Source: Desulfurococcales archaeon
GTDB lineage: Archaea; Thermoproteota; Thermoprotei_A; Sulfolobales; AG1
Direction of reading: 5' to 3'
Length of the DNA stretch: 36,586 nt
NCBI GenBank assembly: GCA_015521765.1
Contig: WANO01000041.1
Span: 1 to 36,586, forward strand
Of the stretch, positions 1-8,399 are shown in pieces. The first letter of the stretch is position 1. Every line of letters begins with the position of its first letter. Both the position numbers and the translations under genes were made by a program. The notes under the pieces are model-generated. The model ran no database searches. It worked only from the letters and a program-made list of their open reading frames with translations, and had not been told where the DNA came from.

Positions 1-172
1 CAATATGTATATATTGTATCAAAAGAAAAAAATAAAGCTATTATAGCTAGCATTGTTCTACAATATAAACCCCTATTCCACGACTTAAAATAAAAGTTTT
101 AAGCTCTGAGTGATTCAGATGATTATGGGTTAATCCAAGCATAACAACCAAAACCCCATCAACAATACATGT

Positions 173-245
173 GCCGGGGTAGCTCAGCTGGTAGAGCGCC
201 GGGCTGTTAACCCGGTGGTCGGAGGTTCGAATCCTCCCCCCGGCG
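173..245 (+). tRNA. tRNA-Asn (GTT)
   Basis: A complete cloverleaf can be folded. The acceptor GCCGGGG pairs with CCCCGGC (238-244), the D stem is GCTC/GAGC, and the anticodon stem CCGGG/CCCGG encloses loop CTGTTAA with anticodon GTT at 206-208. The T stem is GGAGG/CCTCC around TTCGAAT. The discriminator is G245. CCA is not encoded (CAT follows), so it must be added after transcription. There is no intron. No convincing TATA box lies at the expected distance upstream. Confidence 0.97.
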
Positions 246-355
246 CATAATACTGGGTTTGGGCTCTATAGGCTTTCTGCTCATATGATTCATGATCGCT
301 ATTTTAAGTTTATATTTACTTTTTTATAACTATTTTAATTAAGGGTGCTGTAAAC

Positions 356-1402
356 ATGGTATTTCTTTTAGATCCAGTAGCCATCGCTGCCTACATGCTG
401 GGATACGTAGTTATGATAGCCTTAGCTTCTACTGTGGCGCCGAAGGTAGCTAACAAGGTATCTGGCAGGTTCTCGCTGTATGCATCAATGGCTATTTTAT
501 CTGTTTTAATAGTGGCTCTTACCGCCAGCGTTATATACGTAATATTAAGCATTGTCGGATTAAGCTATATAAGTATAACTGGGCTCATTATTTTCGTGAT
601 TATAGCTAATATTATAATGTATCTAGTGTCACCATACATGATCAACGCTATGTATGGAGCAAAACACGATCCATCACTACAGATGATCGTTAATAACGTG
701 GCCCAAAGACTAGGATATAAGAAACCACCTAAAGCCGTAGTAGTTAACGGCCCGCCAAACGCGTTTGCATATGGAAACATAATCTCAGGAAAATATGTAG
801 CTGTAACCAGAACAATGCTGAGGTTAACCGATAGAAAAGAGCTAGAAGCCGTAATAGGCCACGAGATAGGCCACCACATGCATAGAGACAACGCCATAAT
901 GCTACTTCTAGGCATACTGCCCTCAGTAATCTACTACCTAGGGATAAGCTTAATACACCTAACCCTCTGGGGAGGCAACAGAAGAAACGGTAATCCAGGA
1001 GTACTAATAGCGGTAGGGATACTAGCCATAATAGTATCGTTCATAGTTCAGATACTGGTTCTAGCATTCAGCAGATTGAGAGAATACTTCGCCGACATAG
1101 AGGGGGCAAAAGCAGCAGGAAAGGAAGCAATGCAGAAAGCCCTAGCTAAAATACATATATACTACTCGAGAGACCCAGAAGCGAAAGAGATTGTTAGCGA
1201 AAGCAAGTTCAGAACGCTATTTATATATGCACTAGTTGAGAGCGTAGCCAACCCCTTCTATAATATAGGTAGAAGCGAAATAGAAAGGCTGATGAGAATG
1301 AAGATATCGCCGGTAGCTGAGATCCTATCAACACATCCACCAATACCTAAAAGATTAAAATTCCTTGAAGATCTGGAGATAGGTTACTATAAGGTATACT
1401 AA
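356..1402 (+). CDS. htpX: HtpX-like M48 family membrane zinc metalloprotease
   Basis: This 348-residue protein is an integral membrane protease of the M48 (HtpX/Ste24) family, which degrades misfolded membrane proteins. The zinc-binding HEIGH motif is at residues 169-173 (catalytic Glu170), and the third ligand is probably Glu243 in REYFAD. Hydrophobic segments near residues 10-30, 42-68 and 72-94 precede the protease core, with two more at about 180-200 and 215-237. The C-terminal STHPPIPKRLKFL segment is typical of HtpX. The ATG start is preceded by GGGTG about nine bases upstream. The upstream stretch is T/A rich and holds plausible TATA elements (TTTATAT near 309-315). The gene stands alone between the tRNA and an aminotransferase gene. 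Only the physiological substrate is unknown. Confidence 0.92.
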   Translation: MVFLLDPVAIAAYMLGYVVMIALASTVAPKVANKVSGRFSLYASMAILSVLIVALTASVIYVILSIVGLSYISITGLIIFVIIANIIMYLVSPYMINAMYGAKHDPSLQMIVNNVAQRLGYKKPPKAVVVNGPPNAFAYGNIISGKYVAVTRTMLRLTDRKELEAVIGHEIGHHMHRDNAIMLLLGILPSVIYYLGISLIHLTLWGGNRRNGNPGVLIAVGILAIIVSFIVQILVLAFSRLREYFADIEGAKAAGKEAMQKALAKIHIYYSRDPEAKEIVSESKFRTLFIYALVESVANPFYNIGRSEIERLMRMKISPVAEILSTHPPIPKRLKFLEDLEIGYYKVY

Positions 1403-1512
1403 AATATAGATTAAAACCAGTTTTTATAGTTAAATAATTTTTAATAATATTACTGTATAGTCATCGATATTAATCACCATACCATATAATTTAACACGAG
1501 GACTGATAATCT

Positions 1513-2724
1513 TTGTCGCAAAACAAACCAATCAATCACATAAACCCCGTAATTTCGGAACTTAAAGGAGAAAAAGGCTTCCTCTATATAGAGCGGGCAA
1601 AGCAACTTGCATCTAAAGGGTACAAAGTAATAAGCTTCGGCGTAGGACAGCCAGATATACCTACACCAGACCATATAATAGATAAAGCCAAAGAGGCATT
1701 AGACAACAAAGTAACGGGATACACTGAAACAAACGGGATCAAGGGGCTGAGAGAAGCAATAACAGAGTATCTAAACAACAGATACAATGCACAGGCAGAT
1801 CCAGATGACATTATAGTTACCACGGGAGCAAAGACAGCGCTTTTCCTAGCTATAGCGTCCTATATAAAGCCAGGAGACAAGATACTGATACCAGAACCAA
1901 GCTATCCAGCATATGGTGAGGTAGCTAGATTTCTAGGGGCCCAGCCAATCTACATAAAAATGGATTTCGACCAGTATAACGGATTTAGAATAGATATAGA
2001 TAAGCTGGAAGAGGCCATCGATAGCAGAACAAAGATGATCGTGCTTAACAACCCACACAACCCCACAGGAAAAGTATTTACTTGGGAAGAGGTAAAAGAG
2101 ATATTCCAGCTAGCTGTAGACAACAACATGCTAATACTTGCCGACGAGATATACGACAACTTTACGTATGAGAAAACCTTCAAGAGCATATTATCGATAC
2201 CGGAATGGAAAGACTATGTACTATATGTCAACGGCTTCAGTAAGACGTTCTCGATGACTGGATGGAGACTTGGATACCTAGCGGTTAAGAAAGATATAGC
2301 GCGATCACTAACCAGGCTAGCAGTCAACATATATAGCTGCGCCCCCAGCTTCGTGCAGGTTGCAGGTATAGAGGCCCTAAAAGGCGATTGGGACCCCATC
2401 TATAAGATGATTGAAGAGTTTAGAGTGAGAAGAGACACTCTATATAACGAGCTAAGTAATATACCCGGGTTCAAGGTGTGGAAACCCGAAGGAGCATTCT
2501 ATATGTTTCCAAAGATAGACGAGATTCTAAACAGTATAGAGATGGATGTAGAGAGATTCGTAGAATACCTACTAGACAAGCACCACGTGGTAACGCTACC
2601 TGGAACAGCTTTTCCCGATAAAGCAGGCGACACCTTCATCAGGTTCAGCTATGCAACATCGGTAGAAGACATAAAAGAGGGAGCCAAAAGGATAAAGAAA
2701 GCAGTAGAGGAGCTACTTAAATAA
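1513..2724 (+). CDS. PLP-dependent class I/II aminotransferase (aspartate aminotransferase type)
   Basis: This 403-residue fold-type I aminotransferase transfers amino groups between an amino acid and a 2-oxoacid. The Schiff-base lysine is Lys244 in the motif SKTFSMTGWRLGY. Other family signatures are NNPHNPTGKV, DEIYDNF with the PLP-contacting Asp and Tyr, and the C-terminal FIRFSYA containing the carboxylate-binding Arg. The length is normal for the family. The start is TTG, with GAGG about a dozen bases upstream and a TATA-like CATATAATTT near 1482-1491. The next gene, a 2-hydroxyacid dehydrogenase, begins 18 bases after the stop, so the two are probably one operon. Aspartate is the usual substrate of this subgroup; aromatic or alanine/glyoxylate activity cannot be excluded. 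An alanine-glyoxylate role would fit the neighbouring reductase. Confidence 0.92.
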   Translation: MSQNKPINHINPVISELKGEKGFLYIERAKQLASKGYKVISFGVGQPDIPTPDHIIDKAKEALDNKVTGYTETNGIKGLREAITEYLNNRYNAQADPDDIIVTTGAKTALFLAIASYIKPGDKILIPEPSYPAYGEVARFLGAQPIYIKMDFDQYNGFRIDIDKLEEAIDSRTKMIVLNNPHNPTGKVFTWEEVKEIFQLAVDNNMLILADEIYDNFTYEKTFKSILSIPEWKDYVLYVNGFSKTFSMTGWRLGYLAVKKDIARSLTRLAVNIYSCAPSFVQVAGIEALKGDWDPIYKMIEEFRVRRDTLYNELSNIPGFKVWKPEGAFYMFPKIDEILNSIEMDVERFVEYLLDKHHVVTLPGTAFPDKAGDTFIRFSYATSVEDIKEGAKRIKKAVEELLK

Positions 2725-2742
2725 TAATCGCTCCAGAACCAG

Positions 2743-3768
2743 GTGGTCACAATCAGAAAGCCTAAACTATATATAACTAGAGAGCTATTCGAGGAAGCAG
2801 TAAAAAGGCTTGATGAGGTATATGACTACGAAGTATGGGACCGGTATGAGCCGCCGCCATATGATTATCTACTGAAAAAGCTACCTGAATACGATGCTGT
2901 TGTAACGCTTCTGTCCGATAGGATAGACTGCAATCTCATTGAGAGAATCTCACATAGAACAAGAATAATATCCCAATACGCTGTAGGATACGACAATATA
3001 GATATAGAATGCGCAACAAGAAAAGGAATATACGTAACCAATACACCAGGAGTACTAACCGAAGCCACAGCAGATCTAACCTTTGCCCTACTCCTATCAG
3101 TAGCCAGAAGAATAGTGGAATCAGACCACTTCGTTAGATGGGGGGAATGGAAGAGAACAAAAACAGGGTGGCATCCACACATGATGCTGGGAACAGAGGT
3201 GCATGGGAAAACCATAGGTATAATTGGGTTTGGGCGAATAGGGAGAGAAGTCGCTAAGAGAGCTAGAGGTTTCAACATGAAAATACTCTATTACGACCCC
3301 GTTAGAGCACCGGAAGACCTCGAAAAAAGTCTTAACGCGAAATACGTAGATCTGGATACGCTACTATCTAAAAGCGATTTCATAACGATACATGTACCTC
3401 TATCAAAAGAAACCAGACACATGATCAACGAAGACAAATTCAAGAAAATGAAGAGAGGCGCAATACTAATAAATACCGCGAGGGGAGGAATAATCGATAC
3501 AGACGCATTAGTAAAGGCGCTTGAAGAAGGAATACTTGCTGGTGCTGGTCTAGACGTGTATGAGGAAGAACCATTAGATCCCAACCACCCATTAACTAGA
3601 TTCAAAAACGTGGTTCTGGTTCCCCATATCGGGTCTGCTACTAGAGAAACGAGACTAGCCATGGCCAACCTAGTTGTCGATAACCTACTGGCATTCGCAA
3701 GGGGGGAGGTCCCTCCTACACTGGTAAATAGAGAGGTCACCAATATAAGGAAACCTGGATTTTCATAG
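2743..3768 (+). CDS. gyaR: D-isomer-specific 2-hydroxyacid dehydrogenase (glyoxylate/hydroxypyruvate reductase-like)
   Basis: This 341-residue NAD(P)-dependent dehydrogenase is likely to reduce glyoxylate or hydroxypyruvate. The Rossmann motif GFGRIG is at 162-167 and is followed by acidic Asp185 at the end of beta-2 (YYDP). The catalytic triad is present: Arg247 in NTARGG, Glu276 in DVYEEEP and His295 in VPHIGSAT. Length and motif order match archaeal GyaR enzymes. The start is GTG, closely following the aminotransferase gene. There is no strong ribosome binding site beyond the overlapping AGGTG, so translation may be coupled. The 3' end overlaps the convergent unknown gene by six bases. Substrate is inferred from family resemblance only. 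Confidence 0.88.
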   Translation: MVTIRKPKLYITRELFEEAVKRLDEVYDYEVWDRYEPPPYDYLLKKLPEYDAVVTLLSDRIDCNLIERISHRTRIISQYAVGYDNIDIECATRKGIYVTNTPGVLTEATADLTFALLLSVARRIVESDHFVRWGEWKRTKTGWHPHMMLGTEVHGKTIGIIGFGRIGREVAKRARGFNMKILYYDPVRAPEDLEKSLNAKYVDLDTLLSKSDFITIHVPLSKETRHMINEDKFKKMKRGAILINTARGGIIDTDALVKALEEGILAGAGLDVYEEEPLDPNHPLTRFKNVVLVPHIGSATRETRLAMANLVVDNLLAFARGEVPPTLVNREVTNIRKPGFS

Positions 3769-4326
3769 ATCTTTTTCCATAGATAGTTTCTCTAGCTCGT
3801 CAAAGAGATCATATATAACGTCTGCATCATCGATCATGCAGCTACTAGCATAGGGTTTAGCTGATACTCCAATATCACATCTATATCTACACAGCACGCC
3901 AATCTTAACCCCGCTTTTATTCCTATAGATATATAGATCCAGATCTCTAACAAAATATCCGACACACGCTATACACCATGAGCCAGAAAAACACCTGTAT
4001 ACCCGATCACCATATAGTTGTTTAAGGGCGTCGACATCCACACCAATAATATAGATATATACCTCTAGGCTAGATACCTGATCATCCAAAACAGCTTTAA
4101 TACAGTCTATTTTACCGATCTCTCTACGGTAACCACCTCTACCAATTCTAAGCTCCAGCTCCACATAGTTGAGCTCAAGATTACTTCGAACCTTATCAAC
4201 CCTACATCTCTTAGCTACACTCCTAGCTATCCTACTTATTGAGACGCCATCTCTAGGCGTGATCATGAGTCTAGCTACAACCTCTTTAAACATACAGTCA
4301 TCAACACCCTGAGATAGATGCTCCAT
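3763..4326 (-). CDS. Conserved-looking archaeal protein of unknown function
   Basis: A 187-residue protein that I do not recognise. It has no predicted membrane segment. The N-terminal half (about 12-60) is basic and could be nucleic-acid binding; the middle is strand-rich ([15 protein letters not shown]). There are several cysteines (for example [14 protein letters not shown]) without a clean zinc-ribbon spacing. It ends with an acidic helix. It is convergent with the dehydrogenase gene, overlapping its end by six bases, and divergent from rfcS, sharing a 91-base promoter region. The start at 4326 is the longest ATG; Met12, behind GGGTG, is an alternative. Codon use resembles neighbouring real genes, which is why I keep it. 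Confidence 0.6.
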   Translation of the reverse strand: MEHLSQGVDDCMFKEVVARLMITPRDGVSISRIARSVAKRCRVDKVRSNLELNYVELELRIGRGGYRREIGKIDCIKAVLDDQVSSLEVYIYIIGVDVDALKQLYGDRVYRCFSGSWCIACVGYFVRDLDLYIYRNKSGVKIGVLCRYRCDIGVSAKPYASSCMIDDADVIYDLFDELEKLSMEKDL

Positions 4327-4370
4327 AAATATTAGTTATGAACCTACCTTAAAACACGATAGAACCTTAT

Positions 4371-4380
4371 TTTATATAAA
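4371..4380 (+). promoter_or_regulatory. TATA box of rfcS
   Basis: TTTATATAAA is a good archaeal box A, 38 bases before the rfcS TTG. A transcript starting about 26 bases downstream would carry the GGGTG ribosome binding site at 4403-4407. Confidence 0.6.
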
Positions 4381-4417
4381 TTCCTGCCATACTATAAATT
4401 CAGGGTGCATATTTAAA

Positions 4418-6346
4418 TTGTCAAAACAGGTTCTAGAACAATTGCTGTGGACAGAAAAATATAGGCCGCGCAGCCTAAAAGATGTAGTTAACCAAGACGA
4501 AATCGTTAAAAGACTACAGGTGTTTGTGAAAGAAAAAAACATGCCCCATCTACTGTTTGTGGGACCTCCAGGTGTAGGGAAAACAACTGTTGCTCTGGCT
4601 CTTGTGCAAGATCTATATGGCGAGAACTACAGGAGATATGTGCTTGAAACAAACGCTTCTGACGAGAGAGGAATAGATGTGATAAGGACAAAAATAAAGG
4701 AGTTCGCCAGGGCCGCCGTGGTGGGGGAGATACCGTTTAAGGTTGTTATACTAGATGAGGCGGACAATATGTGTCTTCATCCAAAGACGAAGGTGCTGGT
4801 GGGGAGGCTAGACGATCTAGAGATTAAAACATTAGAAGAGCTGTATAGAGAGTATGGCGAACAGGATTTCGATATACCATCGCTAAACCCCGAAACGTTA
4901 AGCCCTGAAAACGACAAGGGACATATAGTGGATTCAGGGGAGGCAGATCTATACGAAATAATACTAGAGGACGGAAGCAGAGTTCTAGCATCTCCAGAGC
5001 ATCCTTTTTTCATAATAAAGAATAGGAGAATAGAAGTTGTTAGAGTTAAAGATCTAAGAAAAGGAATGGAGATAGCAACATTTAAAGATAAAATATCTAG
5101 ATGCGCTAGCTGCGGCAAAATATATTATAGCGCAAGTATCCATGAGGTCCCCTACTGCAGGGCATGTATGGAGAGAAAAAGAATTGTGAGGGCTAGTGTT
5201 AATGTGTCTAGCCATATAAGCGCCTTATCTAGCAGCTCTAAGAAGAATAGTACTGAAAAGATCTATTATCCGAGATCAACACCCCTAAAAACACTTAAAT
5301 CACCTGTATACATTAAAGTAGCTACTGTACTTAGGGAAAAGATCTATAGAAAAATACGGAGTCTAGGTGTAAAAGCATCATGTCACGGCAACGATTCACT
5401 GGTGCTACATGTAACTAGAGGAAATCACATATATATTAAAATAAAGGATGTTGGAAGCCAAACAGCAAACATATTGGATCCAGGCATCGAACACTATGGA
5501 AAAACTGTCTACATAGATGTCTATCCCTACATCGAGAGGCAGAAAGATATATACAGATATATCTATGAGGCTACAGGAATTTCAGGCAAGAAAAGTCTAG
5601 ACGTAAAACACGTAAAGATCATATCGATAAGGTACCTAGGAAAACACAAAGTACTTAATATATCAATGAGAAAAAACAAAAACTTCTTCTTAGCCAACGG
5701 GATACTAACGCACAACACTTCAGATGCACAGCAAGCGCTGAGAAGACTAATGGAAATGTATGTTGAAACAACACGATTCATACTTCTAGCTAATTACCCG
5801 TCTAAAATAATCGATCCCATACAAAGCAGGTGCGCGTTATTTAGATTTACCCCATTGAAAAAGGAAGATATAGTAGAAAGACTAAAGTACATAGCCGAAA
5901 ATGAAAAGGTATCATACGATATTGATGCGCTGGAAACCATCTATGAGATCTCTGAAGGTGATATGAGAAAGTCGATAAATATACTCCAGGCAGCAGCAGC
6001 TCTAGGTAAAGTGACTGTTTCAACTGTATATAGAGTTGTAGGTCTTGCACATCCAAAAGAGATCAGAGAAATGATACAGCTAGCTCTCAACGGAAAGTTC
6101 GTTGAGGCAAGAGACAAGCTTCGGCGAATAATGGTGGATTACGGCCTTTCAGGTATAGATGTTATTAAACAGATACATAGAGAGATATTTTCTCCAGACA
6201 TAAAGATTCCTGAGGATCTTAGAGTATACATAGCTGACTATACAGGCGAGATAAACTATAGGCTTGTCGAGGGCGCGGATGACGAAATACAGATAAACGC
6301 TCTACTGGCAAGACTCGTTATCCTAGGAAAGAAGCTTATGGGGTGA
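4418..6346 (+). CDS. rfcS: Replication factor C small subunit, intein-containing precursor
   Basis: This is the clamp-loader small subunit that, with RfcL, opens PCNA and loads it on primed DNA. The precursor is 642 residues. Residues 119-433 are an intein, and the spliced extein is 327 residues, a normal RfcS length. The AAA+ motifs are Walker A GPPGVGKTT (49-57), Walker B LDEAD ending just before the intein, RFC box NASDERG, and the arginine-finger motif SRC after the intein. The N-terminal WTEKYRPRSL is the usual RFC box. The start is TTG with GGGTG ten bases upstream, and a TATA box lies at 4371-4380. The stop TGA abuts the rfcL region. The intein sits between Met118 and Thr434, directly after DEADNM, so the protein cannot hydrolyse ATP normally until spliced. 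Confidence 0.97.
   Translation: MSKQVLEQLLWTEKYRPRSLKDVVNQDEIVKRLQVFVKEKNMPHLLFVGPPGVGKTTVALALVQDLYGENYRRYVLETNASDERGIDVIRTKIKEFARAAVVGEIPFKVVILDEADNMCLHPKTKVLVGRLDDLEIKTLEELYREYGEQDFDIPSLNPETLSPENDKGHIVDSGEADLYEIILEDGSRVLASPEHPFFIIKNRRIEVVRVKDLRKGMEIATFKDKISRCASCGKIYYSASIHEVPYCRACMERKRIVRASVNVSSHISALSSSSKKNSTEKIYYPRSTPLKTLKSPVYIKVATVLREKIYRKIRSLGVKASCHGNDSLVLHVTRGNHIYIKIKDVGSQTANILDPGIEHYGKTVYIDVYPYIERQKDIYRYIYEATGISGKKSLDVKHVKIISIRYLGKHKVLNISMRKNKNFFLANGILTHNTSDAQQALRRLMEMYVETTRFILLANYPSKIIDPIQSRCALFRFTPLKKEDIVERLKYIAENEKVSYDIDALETIYEISEGDMRKSINILQAAAALGKVTVSTVYRVVGLAHPKEIREMIQLALNGKFVEARDKLRRIMVDYGLSGIDVIKQIHREIFSPDIKIPEDLRVYIADYTGEINYRLVEGADDEIQINALLARLVILGKKLMG
4772..5716 (+). other. RFC intein (315 residues) with zinc ribbon and no recognisable LAGLIDADG motif
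   Basis: The splice junctions are clear. The first intein residue is Cys119 (block A CLHPKTKVLV), block B is LASPEHPFFII, and the C-terminal blocks F and G are FFLANGILTHN, followed by Thr434 as the downstream nucleophile. Between the splicing halves lies a four-cysteine zinc ribbon (Cys229, Cys232, Cys247, Cys250). It is followed by about 150 residues in which I see no LAGLIDADG helices. The stretch around REKIYRKIRSLGVKAS, followed by strand-forming residues, resembles the beta portion of a LAGLIDADG half-domain. I infer a decayed homing endonuclease. The insertion point within the Walker B region is a known type of conserved intein target. Confidence 0.93.
6342..6346 (+). promoter_or_regulatory. 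Ribosome binding site GGTGA that selects an AUA start for rfcL
   Basis: GGTGA ends at the last base of the rfcS stop codon. It lies seven bases before ATA at 6354, an ideal spacing. The ATG at 6347 directly abuts it and opens a frame that stops after 26 codons. Confidence 0.55.
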
Positions 6347-6353
6347 ATGATTT

Positions 6354-7784
6354 ATAAGTATACCGAGAACACGATACGCCAGAAAGGTACCATGGATCAT
6401 AAAGTACCGACCCAAGAAGCTAGATGAATACATAGATCAGGAAAACGCTAAGAACATATTGATCCAGTGGCTAAAAAAGTTTCCCAATGTGGAGAAAAAG
6501 GCAGTATTGCTGTATGGACCTCCAGGTGTAGGGAAAACAACCCTGGTAGAGGTGTTGGCTCGGGAATTTGGATACGATCTAGTCGAGATGAACGCAAGCG
6601 ACTTTAGAAGGTCGAAGGATATAGAGAGAATAGCCATTTTGGCGTCGGATAAAACAAGCCTATTAGGGAAGGGAAAGATAATACTGTTGGATGAAGTAGA
6701 TGGCATACACGCTAGATCTGACGCTGGAGGCATTGAAGCGATACTGAGATTAATAAACATAACTAAGCAACCTATAATTATGACAGCTAATGATCCCTGG
6801 TCTCAATCCCTTAAAGAGCTAAGAGAAAACGCGATAATGGTAGGGCTAAAGAAGCTAGGTACAAGAGACATAATGAAGTTATTGAAGAGAATATGTGAGC
6901 AGGAAAACATTGAGGCTGACGAGGAAGCCCTGAGATTTATTGTCGATAGATCTGAAGGTGATCTAAGATCGGCAATAAACGACCTTGAAGCAATAGCTGA
7001 AGGATACGGCAAGGTAGATATCACAACGGTGAAGACCCTACTTAGGCAGAGAGACAAAGAGCAAGATCCGTTCGAGACGCTAAGGAGACTATTCACCGCA
7101 AAATACGCGTGGCAAGCAAAGCAGGCATTGAGCAATAGCCAATTGGACTATGAGATGGCTATAGAATGGCTGAATGAGAACTTGCCAATACAGTTGGAGG
7201 ATCCTGAAGATCTCTGGCGTGCGTACGAATCGCTAAGCAGGGCATCAATATATCTAGGGAGAATAATAAAGAGTGGCGAGTGGGACCTCCTATCCTATGC
7301 TATGGATCTAATGGGTCCCGGCGTGGCCTTTTCAAGAAGAAACAAGAAGTGGAAGTGGGTAAAATATAGATTTCCAGAACGAATAAAGCTTCTATCAAAA
7401 ACCAAGGAGACTAGAGAACTAAGAGAGATGCTAGCTAGAATCATAGCTGAACACACTAAAACATCCAGAAAAATAGCTAAGTCAGAAACACTACCATTTC
7501 TTAGAGTCATATTTGAATCGAATATCGAGGAAGCCGCAAAATTATCTCTAGGGCTAAGACTGCCCGATAACATGATTAGGTTTCTAGCCGGTAATAATGC
7601 GTCTTCAATAATAAAGCTTGTTAACAAGTACGAAAAAGAACTTTCTAAACTTAAGGGGGCTGAAGAGATACCGGTGGAGAAGGAGCAGGAGATCAGGAAA
7701 GAAAAAAGTAGGAGGAAGTCTAGAGAAACAGAGAGGTCTAAGGAAACTAGGAAGATGGGTTTAGACAGGTTCTTTAAAACGTAA
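6354..7784 (+). CDS. rfcL: Replication factor C large subunit (apparent AUA start)
   Basis: RfcL is the AAA+ large subunit of the archaeal clamp loader. With the start proposed here it has 476 residues. Walker A GPPGVGKT is at 55-62 and Walker B LLDEVD at 111-116. An NASDFR box and a lysine/arginine/glutamate-rich tail follow. The C-terminus MGLDRFFKT resembles a PCNA-interacting PIP motif. The conserved RFC N-terminus PWIIKYRPKKLDEYIDQ is in frame upstream of the first canonical start (TTG 6459), so that start is too late. Between the in-frame stop at 6348-6350 and 6459 there is no ATG, GTG or TTG. ATA at 6354 (or 6360) is the best fit, behind GGTGA. A one-base frameshift from the ATG at 6347 is the alternative. 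Confidence 0.85.
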   Translation: MSIPRTRYARKVPWIIKYRPKKLDEYIDQENAKNILIQWLKKFPNVEKKAVLLYGPPGVGKTTLVEVLAREFGYDLVEMNASDFRRSKDIERIAILASDKTSLLGKGKIILLDEVDGIHARSDAGGIEAILRLINITKQPIIMTANDPWSQSLKELRENAIMVGLKKLGTRDIMKLLKRICEQENIEADEEALRFIVDRSEGDLRSAINDLEAIAEGYGKVDITTVKTLLRQRDKEQDPFETLRRLFTAKYAWQAKQALSNSQLDYEMAIEWLNENLPIQLEDPEDLWRAYESLSRASIYLGRIIKSGEWDLLSYAMDLMGPGVAFSRRNKKWKWVKYRFPERIKLLSKTKETRELREMLARIIAEHTKTSRKIAKSETLPFLRVIFESNIEEAAKLSLGLRLPDNMIRFLAGNNASSIIKLVNKYEKELSKLKGAEEIPVEKEQEIRKEKSRRKSRETERSKETRKMGLDRFFKT

Positions 7785-7825
7785 CCCTATAAATCAGCAG
7801 TAATAATATATTTTTCAAGGAAGAG

Positions 7826-8356
7826 ATGAAGACAGAGAGTAAATGTCCAAAACTATTAGTTACAGCATACACAGGTAAAGCTAAAGTTGCTATAAGGGAG
7901 CTTAGCGATCTAATATACATATATGACAATCAGGCAGAAATATTTGAAACCAGGTATAGGGATGTTATTCTAGTATATACTAAAGCTGATGCAGACAAGA
8001 TCTATAACCTCATAAGGCGGAGAACACCAACCGGAGTGGCAAGGGTAGTTAAGATACAGAGTTGTGTTGAAGCCAGGCCTGACAGAATATCTGAGGAAGC
8101 TATAAAGCTGTTTGAAGGTTATAGAGGATCAAAATTCTATGTGGACTGTGTAAGGAGAGGTAGAGCTATTAGGAGCAGTTGGGAGCTGGAGAAGTATGTT
8201 GGAGCAAAGATTCTTGAAAGAGGTCTTGGAAAGGTTGATTTTGAGGATCCAGATATAGTTGTTAAAATAGAAATCATAGATTCCCTGGCTTTAATATCGA
8301 TAATGGATAAATACGGAGATAAAGTAGATAACCGAAAGTTTCGGCCACCCCTGTAA
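7826..8356 (+). CDS. THUMP domain-containing RNA-binding protein
   Basis: This 176-residue protein matches the THUMP family, which binds tRNA in modification enzymes. The second half carries the characteristic pattern: FYVDCVRRG, then SSWELEKYVGAKI, then a strand VDFEDPDIVVKIEIID. The N-terminal half (LLVTAYTGKAKVAIRELSDLI) is like the N-terminal ferredoxin-like part of THUMPD1/Tan1 proteins, which assist tRNA acetylation. No methyltransferase or PP-loop domain is fused. The ATG start at 7826 follows AAGGAAG closely. It lies 41 bases after rfcL and 43 bases before cdc6, all on the same strand. The Tan1-like role is an inference from length and domain content. Confidence 0.8.
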   Translation: MKTESKCPKLLVTAYTGKAKVAIRELSDLIYIYDNQAEIFETRYRDVILVYTKADADKIYNLIRRRTPTGVARVVKIQSCVEARPDRISEEAIKLFEGYRGSKFYVDCVRRGRAIRSSWELEKYVGAKILERGLGKVDFEDPDIVVKIEIIDSLALISIMDKYGDKVDNRKFRPPL

Positions 8357-8399
8357 AATATTAAATATAGGAGATCTATATATATTGGGACAGTAGGCA

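Noticed and set aside
1-50. Short inverted repeats CAATAT/ATATTG and AGCTA/TAGCT at the window start
   Set aside because: They are short and expected by chance in AT-rich DNA; no gene context is visible.
6347-6427. ATG-initiated frame directly after the rfcS stop
   Set aside because: It ends after 26 codons and encodes no RFC sequence; the conserved RfcL N-terminus is in another frame. It is kept only as the alternative frameshift start.
8357-8399. Replication origin next to cdc6
   Set aside because: The gap is only 43 bases and shows no ORB-like repeats or unusual AT-rich block. Gene position alone is not enough.
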